This document shows positions 1 through 6,403 of a stretch of 14,605 nucleotides of DNA, piece after piece (positions within the stretch are counted from its first letter, which is position 1; each line of letters starts with the position of its first letter). The notes under the pieces were generated by a model that was not told the DNA's origin, searched no databases, and saw nothing but the letters and a program-made list of their open reading frames with translations. Where the stretch lies: positions 1 to 14,605 of the forward strand of contig JAUVKE010000030.1 of assembly GCA_030592105.1 (NCBI GenBank), in the 5' to 3' direction. A program made the translations under genes and the position numbers. Source of the stretch: Desulfobacteraceae bacterium. Its GTDB lineage: Bacteria > Desulfobacterota > Desulfobacteria > Desulfobacterales > BuS5.

Positions 1-584
1 GTGATAAAAAACTGAAAAGCCTCCGCAGCACCTTTTCTCTGGTTCTTCACCTGCTTCAGGCAATGGGCTGTTTATTACATTTTTACGAACGGCATCTTTA
101 TGATGTTGGATATAAAAATGTTTATAAAAACACCCATGACCGTTTAGCGGACTTGATAAGCAAAGAGGCCATTTTAGATCGGACAATCAATTTCGGCCTT
201 TTTTATGTGTGTCATTTCCTTTCAACGGGTAAAAGTATAGCAAAAGATATTTTAAATGAAAATATAGAGCGATCTGCAGTTACCGTGGGAATCCCCCTTA
301 ATTTGGGTTTTCACAGCAGACCGAGTCTTCTGGTGGCCAAAATTGTTCAGCATTATGGCGGACAGGTGGAATTATGTGTTAATAATGACAGGTTTGATGC
401 AAGTAGTGTTCTGGATATTCAATGGGCAGGGGGAAAAATTCAAAAGGAGAATATCTCTGAAGTCATTTTTGAAGGTGATACCCGTTCCCTGGAGGATATT
501 AAAATACTTGCTGGCGTAAATTATGGTGAAAATACCATGGGGAGGGGAATCGACCTTCCCGAAGAATTGGACTATTTAAAATAA
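1..584 (+). CDS. HPr-domain (PTS phosphocarrier-like) protein, 5' end cut by window edge
   Basis: The reading frame is open from position 3, with no stop upstream of the first ATG at 63, so the gene almost certainly begins before the window. About 193 residues are visible. The C-terminal ~90 residues look like an HPr domain: a GFHSRP motif places the phospho-accepting histidine at codon 312-314 (family consensus GLHARP), followed by a stretch with DASSVLD where HPr carries its regulatory serine region. The first ~95 visible residues are not a domain I recognise. HPr proteins relay phosphate from PEP via Enzyme I to sugar permeases or regulatory partners; here the extra N-terminal part suggests a regulatory or fused role rather than a free 85-residue HPr. 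The stop is 4 nt before ispD, so the two genes are probably co-transcribed and translationally coupled. The HPr call is fairly sure; the role is unknown. Confidence 0.75.
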   Translation, partial: DKKLKSLRSTFSLVLHLLQAMGCLLHFYERHLYDVGYKNVYKNTHDRLADLISKEAILDRTINFGLFYVCHFLSTGKSIAKDILNENIERSAVTVGIPLNLGFHSRPSLLVAKIVQHYGGQVELCVNNDRFDASSVLDIQWAGGKIQKENISEVIFEGDTRSLEDIKILAGVNYGENTMGRGIDLPEELDYLK

Positions 585-588
585 CCCT

Positions 589-1293
589 ATGGTTTCGGCA
601 ATTATATTGGCTTCCGGCAAGGGGGCCAGAATGAATATTTCAACCCCCAAGCAGTATCTTGATCTTGGGGGTCGCCCTCTGTTAAGTCATACCCTCACCG
701 CCATGGGTGCCTGCAATTTGGTTGATGAAATTCTAATTGTAATCCCTGAAAAAGATTTCGATTTTTGTACAAAAAAGATAATCCCCCAAAGCAGATTGTC
801 AATAACCCCCAGTCTTGTTGCAGGGGGTGTAAAACGTCAGGAATCTGTATACAATGGAATCAGGGCGGTAAATAATAAAAGCAGGATAATACTCATACAT
901 GATGGTGTACGTCCCTTTATACGGCCAGAGCAGATAGAGGCATGCATTGCCGGAGCAAAGGAATTCGGTGCATGTATACAGGGGATACCTGCATATGATA
1001 CCTTGAAAAAAAGTGACGATTTATCCTGGATTACAGATACACTCATAAGAAAGGGTGTATGGCTTGCCCAGACCCCCCAGGCTTTTTCTGCCCCAATAAT
1101 AAAAAAAGCCCATGAAAATGCCCTGTGTAAAGGATTCACAGGGACAGATGATGCATCTCTTGTGGAGCTTTTGGGCGTTAAGGTGAAAATATTAAATGGT
1201 AGCAGATTCAATATTAAAATAACAGACCAGGAAGATTTAAAACTGGCCGAAGCCATCATGGGATATAGAGCTTTGGGCGAACACTTAACTTAG
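589..1293 (+). CDS. ispD: 2-C-methyl-D-erythritol 4-phosphate cytidylyltransferase
   Basis: This enzyme condenses MEP with CTP to give CDP-methylerythritol, the third step of the non-mevalonate isoprenoid pathway in the cytoplasm. The 234-aa length matches the family (about 225-235). Visible family motifs are the N-terminal nucleotide-binding loop ASGKGARM (usual form AAGxGxRM), PKQYLDLGGRPLL about 20 residues in, HDGVRPFI (family HDaARPf) in the middle, TPQAF, and a late GTDDASLVE segment followed by KITDQEDLKLAE. The ATG at 589 is chosen because the upstream gene ends at 584 and there is no room for a longer frame. No strong Shine-Dalgarno is seen directly upstream, which fits coupling to the preceding HPr-domain gene. 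Downstream, ispF is absent; the next gene is convergent. Product identity is confident. Confidence 0.95.
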   Translation: MVSAIILASGKGARMNISTPKQYLDLGGRPLLSHTLTAMGACNLVDEILIVIPEKDFDFCTKKIIPQSRLSITPSLVAGGVKRQESVYNGIRAVNNKSRIILIHDGVRPFIRPEQIEACIAGAKEFGACIQGIPAYDTLKKSDDLSWITDTLIRKGVWLAQTPQAFSAPIIKKAHENALCKGFTGTDDASLVELLGVKVKILNGSRFNIKITDQEDLKLAEAIMGYRALGEHLT

Positions 1294-1315
1294 TATAAAG
1301 ATTTCGACCTGTGCG

Positions 1316-1402
1316 GTAGGGGCGGATTCCATATCCGACCATCCATGTTTGCCAAAAATGATATGGGGCAAAAATGGGGGCAGAAATGGATTCTGCCCCT
1401 AC
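1316..1402. repeat. Nested inverted-repeat element between convergent genes
   Basis: Two ~25-bp arms (1316-1340 and 1376-1402) are imperfect inverted copies, each starting with GTAGGGGC at its outer edge. Each arm is itself a hairpin: 1377-1385 pairs perfectly with 1391-1399 (9 bp, 5-nt loop), and 1323-1327 pairs with 1333-1337. The element lies in the gap between the ispD stop and the stop of the convergent reductase gene, where it could act as a bidirectional transcription barrier. There is no T-tract for a classical intrinsic terminator. It resembles REP/MITE-type elements with GTAGGGGC ends; the mobility class is an inference. Confidence 0.7.
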
Positions 1403-1405
1403 GGT

Positions 1406-3393
1406 CTATACATTAAATCCAATATTAAACCCTTCATGAATTGCGTCGAGTATTCTGCGGGGTTCAATGCAATCCCCGGCAGTGTAGATATCTGCGGAGC
1501 TTTTCTGTAATTCATTTAAAAGTTTTTGGTTGGATTTAAGCCCTGTGGCAAGCACCACAGCATCTGCTTTTATGGTTTGTTCATTCCCATCTTTATCGGT
1601 TAGCAGTACCCCATCAGCAGTTATTTCTTTAACAGGGGAACTTGTTAACATTTTTATTTTTTTCTGATAAAGCCGCTGCAGGAGGAATGGCCTGCTGTTT
1701 TTACCAACGTCAAATGCAATTTTTTTACGCATTTCAACAATGGTGACCTCATTAGCTCCGGTGGACAAAAAATCTGCTGTTTCGCACCCTATCAGCCCGC
1801 CCCCAATAATAATAATTTTACCTTTGGGTTCTTTTATTTTTGCCAGAACATCATAAGCATTGGTTACATTATCCCGCTTTAAACCTGGAATCGCAGGTAT
1901 TAAAAGTTCTGCTCCTGCTGCAATAATGACGACATCCGGTTTTATCTTTTCAATAATTTCAGGAGTTACCAGGCTGTTAAGTGTAATATCGATATTTAAT
2001 TTGGCAACCTGGATGGAGAGAAAATCTATGAGATTTTGAATTTCATCCTTATGGGGGGGGGCAACAGCAAGATTCAAGGCTCCTCCCAGTTTGTCGGTTT
2101 TATCATGGAGCATTACATTGTGCCCCCTTAACGCGGCAATTCTGGCGGCTTCCATCCCTGCCGGGCCACCACCCACCACCAGTACCTTTTTGGGATTATC
2201 CACCGGTTTTATACGATATTTTTTTTCATTTCCCGAGGCAGGATTAACTGAACATTTAACATAATTTAAAGGATCCACAAAAGCCATTAAAGAATCTATA
2301 CAACGGTTACATCCTATGCATCTTCTAATTTCATCCAATCGTCCCTGTTCCGCCTTTTTTGGAAGTTCAGGATCACCAATCAAGGCTCTTCCCATGGAGA
2401 TCAGATCAGCCTTTCCCTGAACAAGAATTTCATCAGCTAACTCTGGGTCATTGATTCTCCCCACAGCAATCACAGGAATATTAACTACTTTTTTAATACC
2501 TTCGGCAAGATGGACAAAACAACCCCTGGGAAATATCATGGCCGGAGTTGATGTGGCTTTTAACAAGCTGGCATCTCCCTCTGAAGGGTATGTCCCTGCG
2601 GAAACATGAATAAAATCAGCGCCGGCCGCCTCTAGCATCGGGGCAATGATTTTAGTGTCATCCAATGTCATTCCCCCTTTAATATATTCATCCCCGCTTA
2701 TTCTGACACTTATGGGGAAATTGCCCACCATTTCCCGTGTTCGTTTTAAAATTGCACAGGCAAATTTTGCCCTTCCATTTGCATCCCCCCCATATTCATC
2801 TGTCCGTTTATTTGTATAGGGGGAAAAGAATTCATGCACCAGGTATCCATGGCCAAAATGCATTTCTGCCATGTCAAACCCCGCTTTTTTAGCCCTGAGA
2901 GCAGCTTTTGCAAAAATATCAACAAGCTCTTCTATCTCTTTTGGAGTCAGTTCTTTTGGAAGGTCCGGAGGGGTTGCTGAATCAGATTTATAAAAAATAC
3001 CCACAGGAATACTTGATGGCGCAACCGAGCTTACTCCTGTTACATCCGTTGAAAAAAGTCTTCCCCAGTGGAGTAATTGTATCCCTGCTTTGGCGCCATT
3101 CTGGTGTATAGTATCAGCCAGCACTTTTAGCTGAGAGATTCTTTTATCTTCGCCTATATATAAAGGTTTCCACCCCTTGGCGCGGGATGTTCGGGGAAGA
3201 ACTTCCGCATGTTCACAATTATAAGGCCTGCTCCCCCTTTTGCACGTTGGGCGTAATACTCAACAAGACGTTCGGTTATCATGTCATCACTTGCGGCGGC
3301 AAGATCTGTTCGCATTGGAGGCATGACAATTCTGTTTTTAAGTTCCAGGCCTTTTAAGGTAATCGGTTTAAATAATTTTTTAAAATGAGTCAA
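1406..3393 (-). pseudogene. NADH:flavin oxidoreductase / 2,4-dienoyl-CoA (enoate) reductase family, frameshifted
   Basis: Old Yellow Enzyme-type reductases of this family reduce C=C bonds of dienoyl- or enoyl-type substrates using FMN, a 4Fe-4S cluster and FAD. The gene is in two frames. Codons from 3393 to 3157 give the TIM-barrel start (NRIVMPPM, ending GGNLYI) and hit TAG at 3154-3156. The rest reads from about 3152 to 1406. Dropping one TA from the (TA)4 tract at 3155-3162 rejoins them as GNLYI-GEDKRISQLK-VLADTI, a ~661-aa protein of normal length. The joined protein has a cysteine cluster (CIGCNRC, then a fourth Cys 16 residues on, about residues 358-380) and two dinucleotide-binding motifs, GGGPAGMEAA (about 407) and IIGGGLIGCE. 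The start is TTG at 3393, supported by GGGAGG at 3403-3408. The frameshift could be a real mutation or a sequencing error. Substrate is unknown. Confidence 0.88.
3155..3162. other. (TA)4 tract at the reductase frameshift
   Basis: Four TA dinucleotides sit exactly where the N-terminal and C-terminal halves of the reductase gene fall out of frame. Removing one TA restores a continuous protein that follows the family pattern on both sides. The local sequence does not form a classical X XXY YYZ slippery heptamer, so programmed -1 frameshifting is not favoured. Confidence 0.75.
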
Positions 3394-3450
3394 GACAAAT
3401 TTCCTCCCAATAGTATAACGGATATCGCAAACAAAGGCTCACCGTATATC

Positions 3451-3513
3451 TGTTTTTATCTTATAATTTCACTGCGTTATCGTTGTAGGAATATTATGAC
3501 AATACGACTCCCT
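3451..3513 (-). repeat. Inverted, diverged partial copy of the 92-bp repeat
   Basis: The stretch 3463-3482 is an exact 20-bp reverse complement of 3750-3769. Similarity continues imperfectly on the right to about 3513 (shared GACAATACG/CTCCCT-like segments with small gaps). Together with the copy at 3695-3786 it brackets about 270 bp like terminal inverted repeats. Confidence 0.65.
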
Positions 3514-3618
3514 TTCTCCAACAAAAGGGGACAAGCAAGAAGATAATACTTAAGTATATCTTCCACCGGTGAGTGAAATCGTTAATCCCGAAAATCGGGA
3601 CTGGTTATATTTTGAGCC

Positions 3619-3656
3619 ACTCATATCCCAAAATGGCCGAAATTAAAACCAACCCC
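3619..3656. repeat. Short dispersed repeat, copy 1
   Basis: It shares 17 identical bases (3640-3656) and 14 of the 21 bases before them with 6361-6398. In both places it lies downstream of a minus-strand transcription unit, so it may belong to 3' untranslated RNA. Confidence 0.5.
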
Positions 3657-3694
3657 TGAAAATCTATATAGATATGTCAGATAATTACCCGACT

Positions 3695-3786
3695 TTAAAA
3701 TTTGGCACAAGGCCAGAGGGAGGAAGACGTATTGTAATACTCCGACGACCGATAACGCAGTGAAATTATTTATGTGAAAATCTATA
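3695..3786 (+). repeat. Dispersed 92-bp repeat, copy 1
   Basis: By hand alignment it matches 8243-8334 over 92 bases without gaps at about 78 identities (about 85%). The first 20 bases are identical, and a central near-palindrome (GTATTG-YAATAC) is shared. The right end overlaps the stop codon of the NIL-ferredoxin gene (3782-3784). Confidence 0.85.
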
Positions 3787-4210
3787 GATCCATATCAATG
3801 GATGTTCCAATTACCGCACCCACGGGGCAGGCGATTTTGCAAAGGTCGCAGGCAATACATTTTTCCGGGAAAAAAAGTACCTCCATGGTTTTACGATCTA
3901 TGCACAATGCTTCTGTCCTGCATACAGACGTGCATGCTCCGCAATGAATACATTTATCATCATCCCTTTTAATTTTGTCAGCCAAAAATTCAACTTCAAC
4001 TTTTTCTCCCTGCATGTATTTGATGGCTTTATCAATATCCTCTATGCTCCCCTGAAGCTGGAGTATCATACGCCCCTCCTGCCTGGGAAATATTCTCGCC
4101 TCCAAAATATTGAACACTATCTTATAATCAACTGCTAGGTTATAAAGTATGGGCTCGTGTATTGCCTGCTGCCCGAATATAAGGAGAACATTTCTCGATT
4201 TTATACTCAT
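3782..4210 (-). CDS. NIL-domain dicluster ferredoxin of the homocysteine-synthesis operon
   Basis: The protein is 142 aa. Residues 1 to about 78 match the NIL domain, a ligand-binding fold also found at the end of some methionine ABC transporter ATPases. The rest carries two 4Fe-4S sites: Cys 87, 90, 93, 97 (CIHCGACTSVC) and Cys 118, 121, 124, 128 (CIACDLCKIAC). Homologues in methanogens (MA1822 type) act with DUF39 proteins to make homocysteine from aspartate semialdehyde and sulfide, presumably supplying electrons. The start at 4210 is preceded by GAAAGG about 10 nt away. It is the last gene of a three-gene minus-strand cluster, 49 nt after the UPF0280 gene. Its stop lies inside a dispersed repeat. 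Family call is confident; the electron-donor role is inferred from homologues. Confidence 0.9.
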   Translation of the reverse strand: MSIKSRNVLLIFGQQAIHEPILYNLAVDYKIVFNILEARIFPRQEGRMILQLQGSIEDIDKAIKYMQGEKVEVEFLADKIKRDDDKCIHCGACTSVCRTEALCIDRKTMEVLFFPEKCIACDLCKIACPVGAVIGTSIDMDL

Positions 4211-4259
4211 TTATTGGTAACCTTTCAAAATTGAAAGCATTAAAAGAAGAATCATTTGC

Positions 4260-4985
4260 TCATGGTGTGCAAAACTCAATATCCCCTTTTGCTGCAATTT
4301 TATCCTGATAAATTATTATTACCCCCGAAACATTTTTGATATCCATCGCATATTCCAGTGCATTATGGAAGTTTTTATCCGATTTTATCAAATTGGCAGT
4401 TCCGGTTGCAGCTGCATCTGCTGTTGCAGTGTCCCGAGAAATAATTGTTACAGCGTCTGCCCCGCCAAAACTCAGAGAGTCGCCAACACTTCCTGAGGAA
4501 GTGCATACTCCAAGGGGAGTTTGACAGGGATCTATTTTAAGAGCAATTTTGCCGGAAAATGGTGAATCCCCTGCAAAAATTGTAATTACAGCGGGCTCAA
4601 CCAGATGTAAAAATATATCTCCACCATTTTCAATGATTACTTCTGATGCCTCCTTGAGAAGTTCTTCTCCAACAGCCTGGGCAATTGCCCCTGCAACTGC
4701 TGCCATGGGTCCCACATTCGCAGCTTCAGAAGCTGAATACATTTTGTCTATTAATGAAAAGTTTTTTTCAAGCCGTTTCACAGGCTCCAGTGATGTTAAA
4801 AAACTTTTTTGTTTTTTTATATGTTTTTTTGTCTCAGCCCTGAGTTTTTCAACAATATTTTTGGCCTGTAAAGACAAAATTTCTTTTGTTTTTATATAAA
4901 GATCAGTGGATTCTACTTTTACTCTGTAGCTTTTCCATCTTTCGGTGTTGGAAAAATTTCTGTAAAACCTTTCCTGGTAGGTCAT
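4260..4985 (-). CDS. UPF0280 (COG2122) ApbE-like protein
   Basis: The protein is 241 aa, typical for UPF0280. Family hallmarks are VGPMAAVAGAIAQAVGE (about residues 91-107), ENGGDIFL (119-126), an AGDSPFSGK segment, LGVCTSSGSVGDSLSFGGADAV (158-179) and DAAATGTAN (190-198). The fold is related to the FAD-binding/flavin-transferase protein ApbE. In methanogens a COG2122 protein has been linked genetically to sulfide-dependent cysteine/homocysteine synthesis. Here the gene is physically wedged between the DUF39 enzyme and the NIL ferredoxin: its ATG (4985-4983) overlaps the DUF39 stop in an ATGA arrangement, so translation is coupled. I see no signal peptide, so it is cytoplasmic. The exact biochemical step is not established; a sulfur-transfer or flavin-related role is inference. 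Confidence 0.9.
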   Translation of the reverse strand: MTYQERFYRNFSNTERWKSYRVKVESTDLYIKTKEILSLQAKNIVEKLRAETKKHIKKQKSFLTSLEPVKRLEKNFSLIDKMYSASEAANVGPMAAVAGAIAQAVGEELLKEASEVIIENGGDIFLHLVEPAVITIFAGDSPFSGKIALKIDPCQTPLGVCTSSGSVGDSLSFGGADAVTIISRDTATADAAATGTANLIKSDKNFHNALEYAMDIKNVSGVIIIYQDKIAAKGDIEFCTP

Positions 4986-6172
4986 TCATCTTCCCTTTGA
5001 AAGGGGACAGTCGGAAAAGGTATTTGGGGAGCTCCCAATGTAAAATTATCTTTGAGTATCCAGTTTTTTAGAATTTTTGCAATTTGAAGAGCCTTTGGAT
5101 AGCTTGAAAGGGGGGCTGCCGGAATCGTTTTTCCCATAACATCTATTTTTCCTGTTTTAAGATCAGCATAACTTACCTCGCCATGGGAACGATCAATTTT
5201 ATTTGGATAATCTATTCCGTAATCTACCACCTGGCAGTATATATCTTTATCCGATAGTCCTGTAAAATAGGCCAGATCCTCATTTAAAATAGGTATGGGA
5301 ACTCCTATCCCCATCATGATGGAACATCCATACCCCGTAATAGAAGCACCCCGCACAAACTCTGGAGACATTTCTTTGAGATTTCCAGTTACGGCAATTG
5401 TTCCAGCCGACTCTCTTACTATACCATTTTTATACCTTTTTGCTTCTGGAGAATGCTGGGTCCCCTGCCATGTTACAGCTCCACATGCACCCCCAAGAAA
5501 AATTTTTGTACCGCAGCCGATGGACCAGTAAAATGGGTCATTTAGCAAAGGGCTCAACTGCCCGGCACTGGAATAAGTGGCGTTTCCTGCGTTGGGACGT
5601 AAAATTCCCATATAGGTGTAGATGGTCTGCTTGGAGAGATTTATTGCGCAGTTGTAGTTTTGGTAAGAATTTCTGGGATTATATAGAAAAGCATCCCGTA
5701 AATCTTTCAATTTTATCTCTGTTTCATACTCCATGCGCGGGTAGCAGTCAGTCCCGTATGCCTCGGCTTTTAGTTTGACTGTTTTTCCTGAAAGAAGATC
5801 TTCTATCACATGCCCCCCCCCGTATTCAAACTTTCCAGGGTGAACCTTGTTCAGGGGGTCAAACTGCCGAACCTGGGTTGCTCCCAGGTAACAATCCACA
5901 GCGGCAACTCCTGAATAAGCCTCAACATCATTAAACCATGTTTTAAATGTTTTTATTTTAGGGTTTGTGTGACCGATGTTGATGAACGCTCCAGATGAAC
6001 ACATTATGCCGAATGTGCCTGTTGTTACGACATCTACCTTGTTAAATGCGCTTTTAACTCCTTGATCCGCGACAATATCAATCATCTCTTCGGCTGTAAC
6101 AACAACAGCCTTCCCTTTTTTTATTTTGTCGTTTATTTCATCAAAGCTTTTTTTTATTTCAACCTGACTCAT
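4982..6172 (-). CDS. Homocysteine biosynthesis protein (HcyBio, DUF39/COG1900)
   Basis: DUF39 proteins, studied in methanogens (MA1821 type), are needed to convert aspartate semialdehyde plus sulfide into homocysteine, bypassing acylated homoserine. The protein here is about 396 aa. Recognisable segments are VVTTGTFGIMCSSGAFINIGH with the conserved cysteine (residue 58 from the chosen start), YLGATQV, FEYGGGHVIEDL, NAGNATYSSAGQLSPLLNDP, IGCGTKIFLGGACG and GYGCSIMMGIGVPIPILNEDLA. The frame can start at GTG 6184, but GGAG at 6179-6182 lies inside that extension. It sits 6 nt before ATG 6172 and only 3 nt before ATG 6175, so 6172 is preferred. It is the first gene of the operon, with a promoter at 6232-6260, and is coupled to the UPF0280 gene by an ATGA overlap. 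Confidence 0.92.
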   Translation of the reverse strand: MSQVEIKKSFDEINDKIKKGKAVVVTAEEMIDIVADQGVKSAFNKVDVVTTGTFGIMCSSGAFINIGHTNPKIKTFKTWFNDVEAYSGVAAVDCYLGATQVRQFDPLNKVHPGKFEYGGGHVIEDLLSGKTVKLKAEAYGTDCYPRMEYETEIKLKDLRDAFLYNPRNSYQNYNCAINLSKQTIYTYMGILRPNAGNATYSSAGQLSPLLNDPFYWSIGCGTKIFLGGACGAVTWQGTQHSPEAKRYKNGIVRESAGTIAVTGNLKEMSPEFVRGASITGYGCSIMMGIGVPIPILNEDLAYFTGLSDKDIYCQVVDYGIDYPNKIDRSHGEVSYADLKTGKIDVMGKTIPAAPLSSYPKALQIAKILKNWILKDNFTLGAPQIPFPTVPFQREDE

Positions 6173-6231
6173 CATAGTCTCCACATCGGTTTTATTTTAG
6201 GACGCCCTTTATATTTAAATCTTAAACTTTT

Positions 6232-6260
6232 ATTCTACCCTTTTAATCCAAATATTTCAA
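6232..6260 (-). promoter_or_regulatory. Probable sigma70-type promoter of the homocysteine operon
   Basis: Read on the minus strand, TTGAAA (6260-6255) and TAGAAT (6237-6232) are separated by 17 bp, each one or two mismatches from consensus. Transcription would start near 6225, leaving a leader of about 50 nt before the HcyBio start. That leader is too short for a standard SAM riboswitch, and I see no such structure in it. Confidence 0.6.
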
Positions 6261-6360
6261 TCATATTTTTATAACTGTTAAATGGCAGGAGCAGTTCGAC
6301 GTGGAGAGAAAATTTCATAAGAATTTTTCTGGAAAGAGATATCCCGCAGCTTAAATTCCG

Positions 6361-6398
6361 CCTCATACCCCAAGCAGGTCAAAATTAAAACCAACCCC
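6361..6398. repeat. Short dispersed repeat, copy 2
   Basis: Bases 6382-6398 are identical to 3640-3656, and the 21 bases to the left are about two-thirds identical to 3619-3639. It starts 5 bp beyond the stop of the CoA-transferase-like gene, on its 3' side. Confidence 0.5.
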
Positions 6399-6403
6399 AA
6401 TAA

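Larger units (their letters stand above)
3394..3781. other. 388-bp repeat-rich intergenic spacer
   Basis: No credible gene is present. The spacer contains an inverted partial copy (about 3451-3513) and a full copy (3695-3786) of a dispersed 92-bp repeat, a short dispersed repeat at 3619-3656, and a 6-bp hairpin (3586-3591 with 3595-3600, 3-nt loop) without a T-tract. The reductase ribosome-binding site (3403-3408, minus strand) lies at its left edge. Confidence 0.7.

Noticed and set aside
837..1259. 140-codon open frame on the minus strand inside ispD
   Set aside because: It is fully antisense to a clear ispD gene with intact motifs, and its translation resembles no family.
3150..3165. Programmed ribosomal frameshift in the reductase gene
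   Set aside because: A -1 shift would join the frames, but there is no X XXY YYZ slippery site and no obvious stimulatory structure, and the family is normally one continuous frame. An extra TA is the simpler explanation.
3409..3417. TATACT on the minus strand just before the reductase gene, considered as a -10 box
   Set aside because: The implied transcription start would overlap the ribosome-binding site at 3403-3408, and there is no suitable -35 upstream.
3586..3600. 6-bp hairpin considered as a terminator of the homocysteine operon
   Set aside because: The stem is short, it is not followed by a T-run on either strand, and it lies about 180 bp beyond the last stop.
6173..6225. Possible riboswitch in the leader of the homocysteine operon
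   Set aside because: The predicted leader is only about 50 nt and shows no conserved aptamer-like helices.
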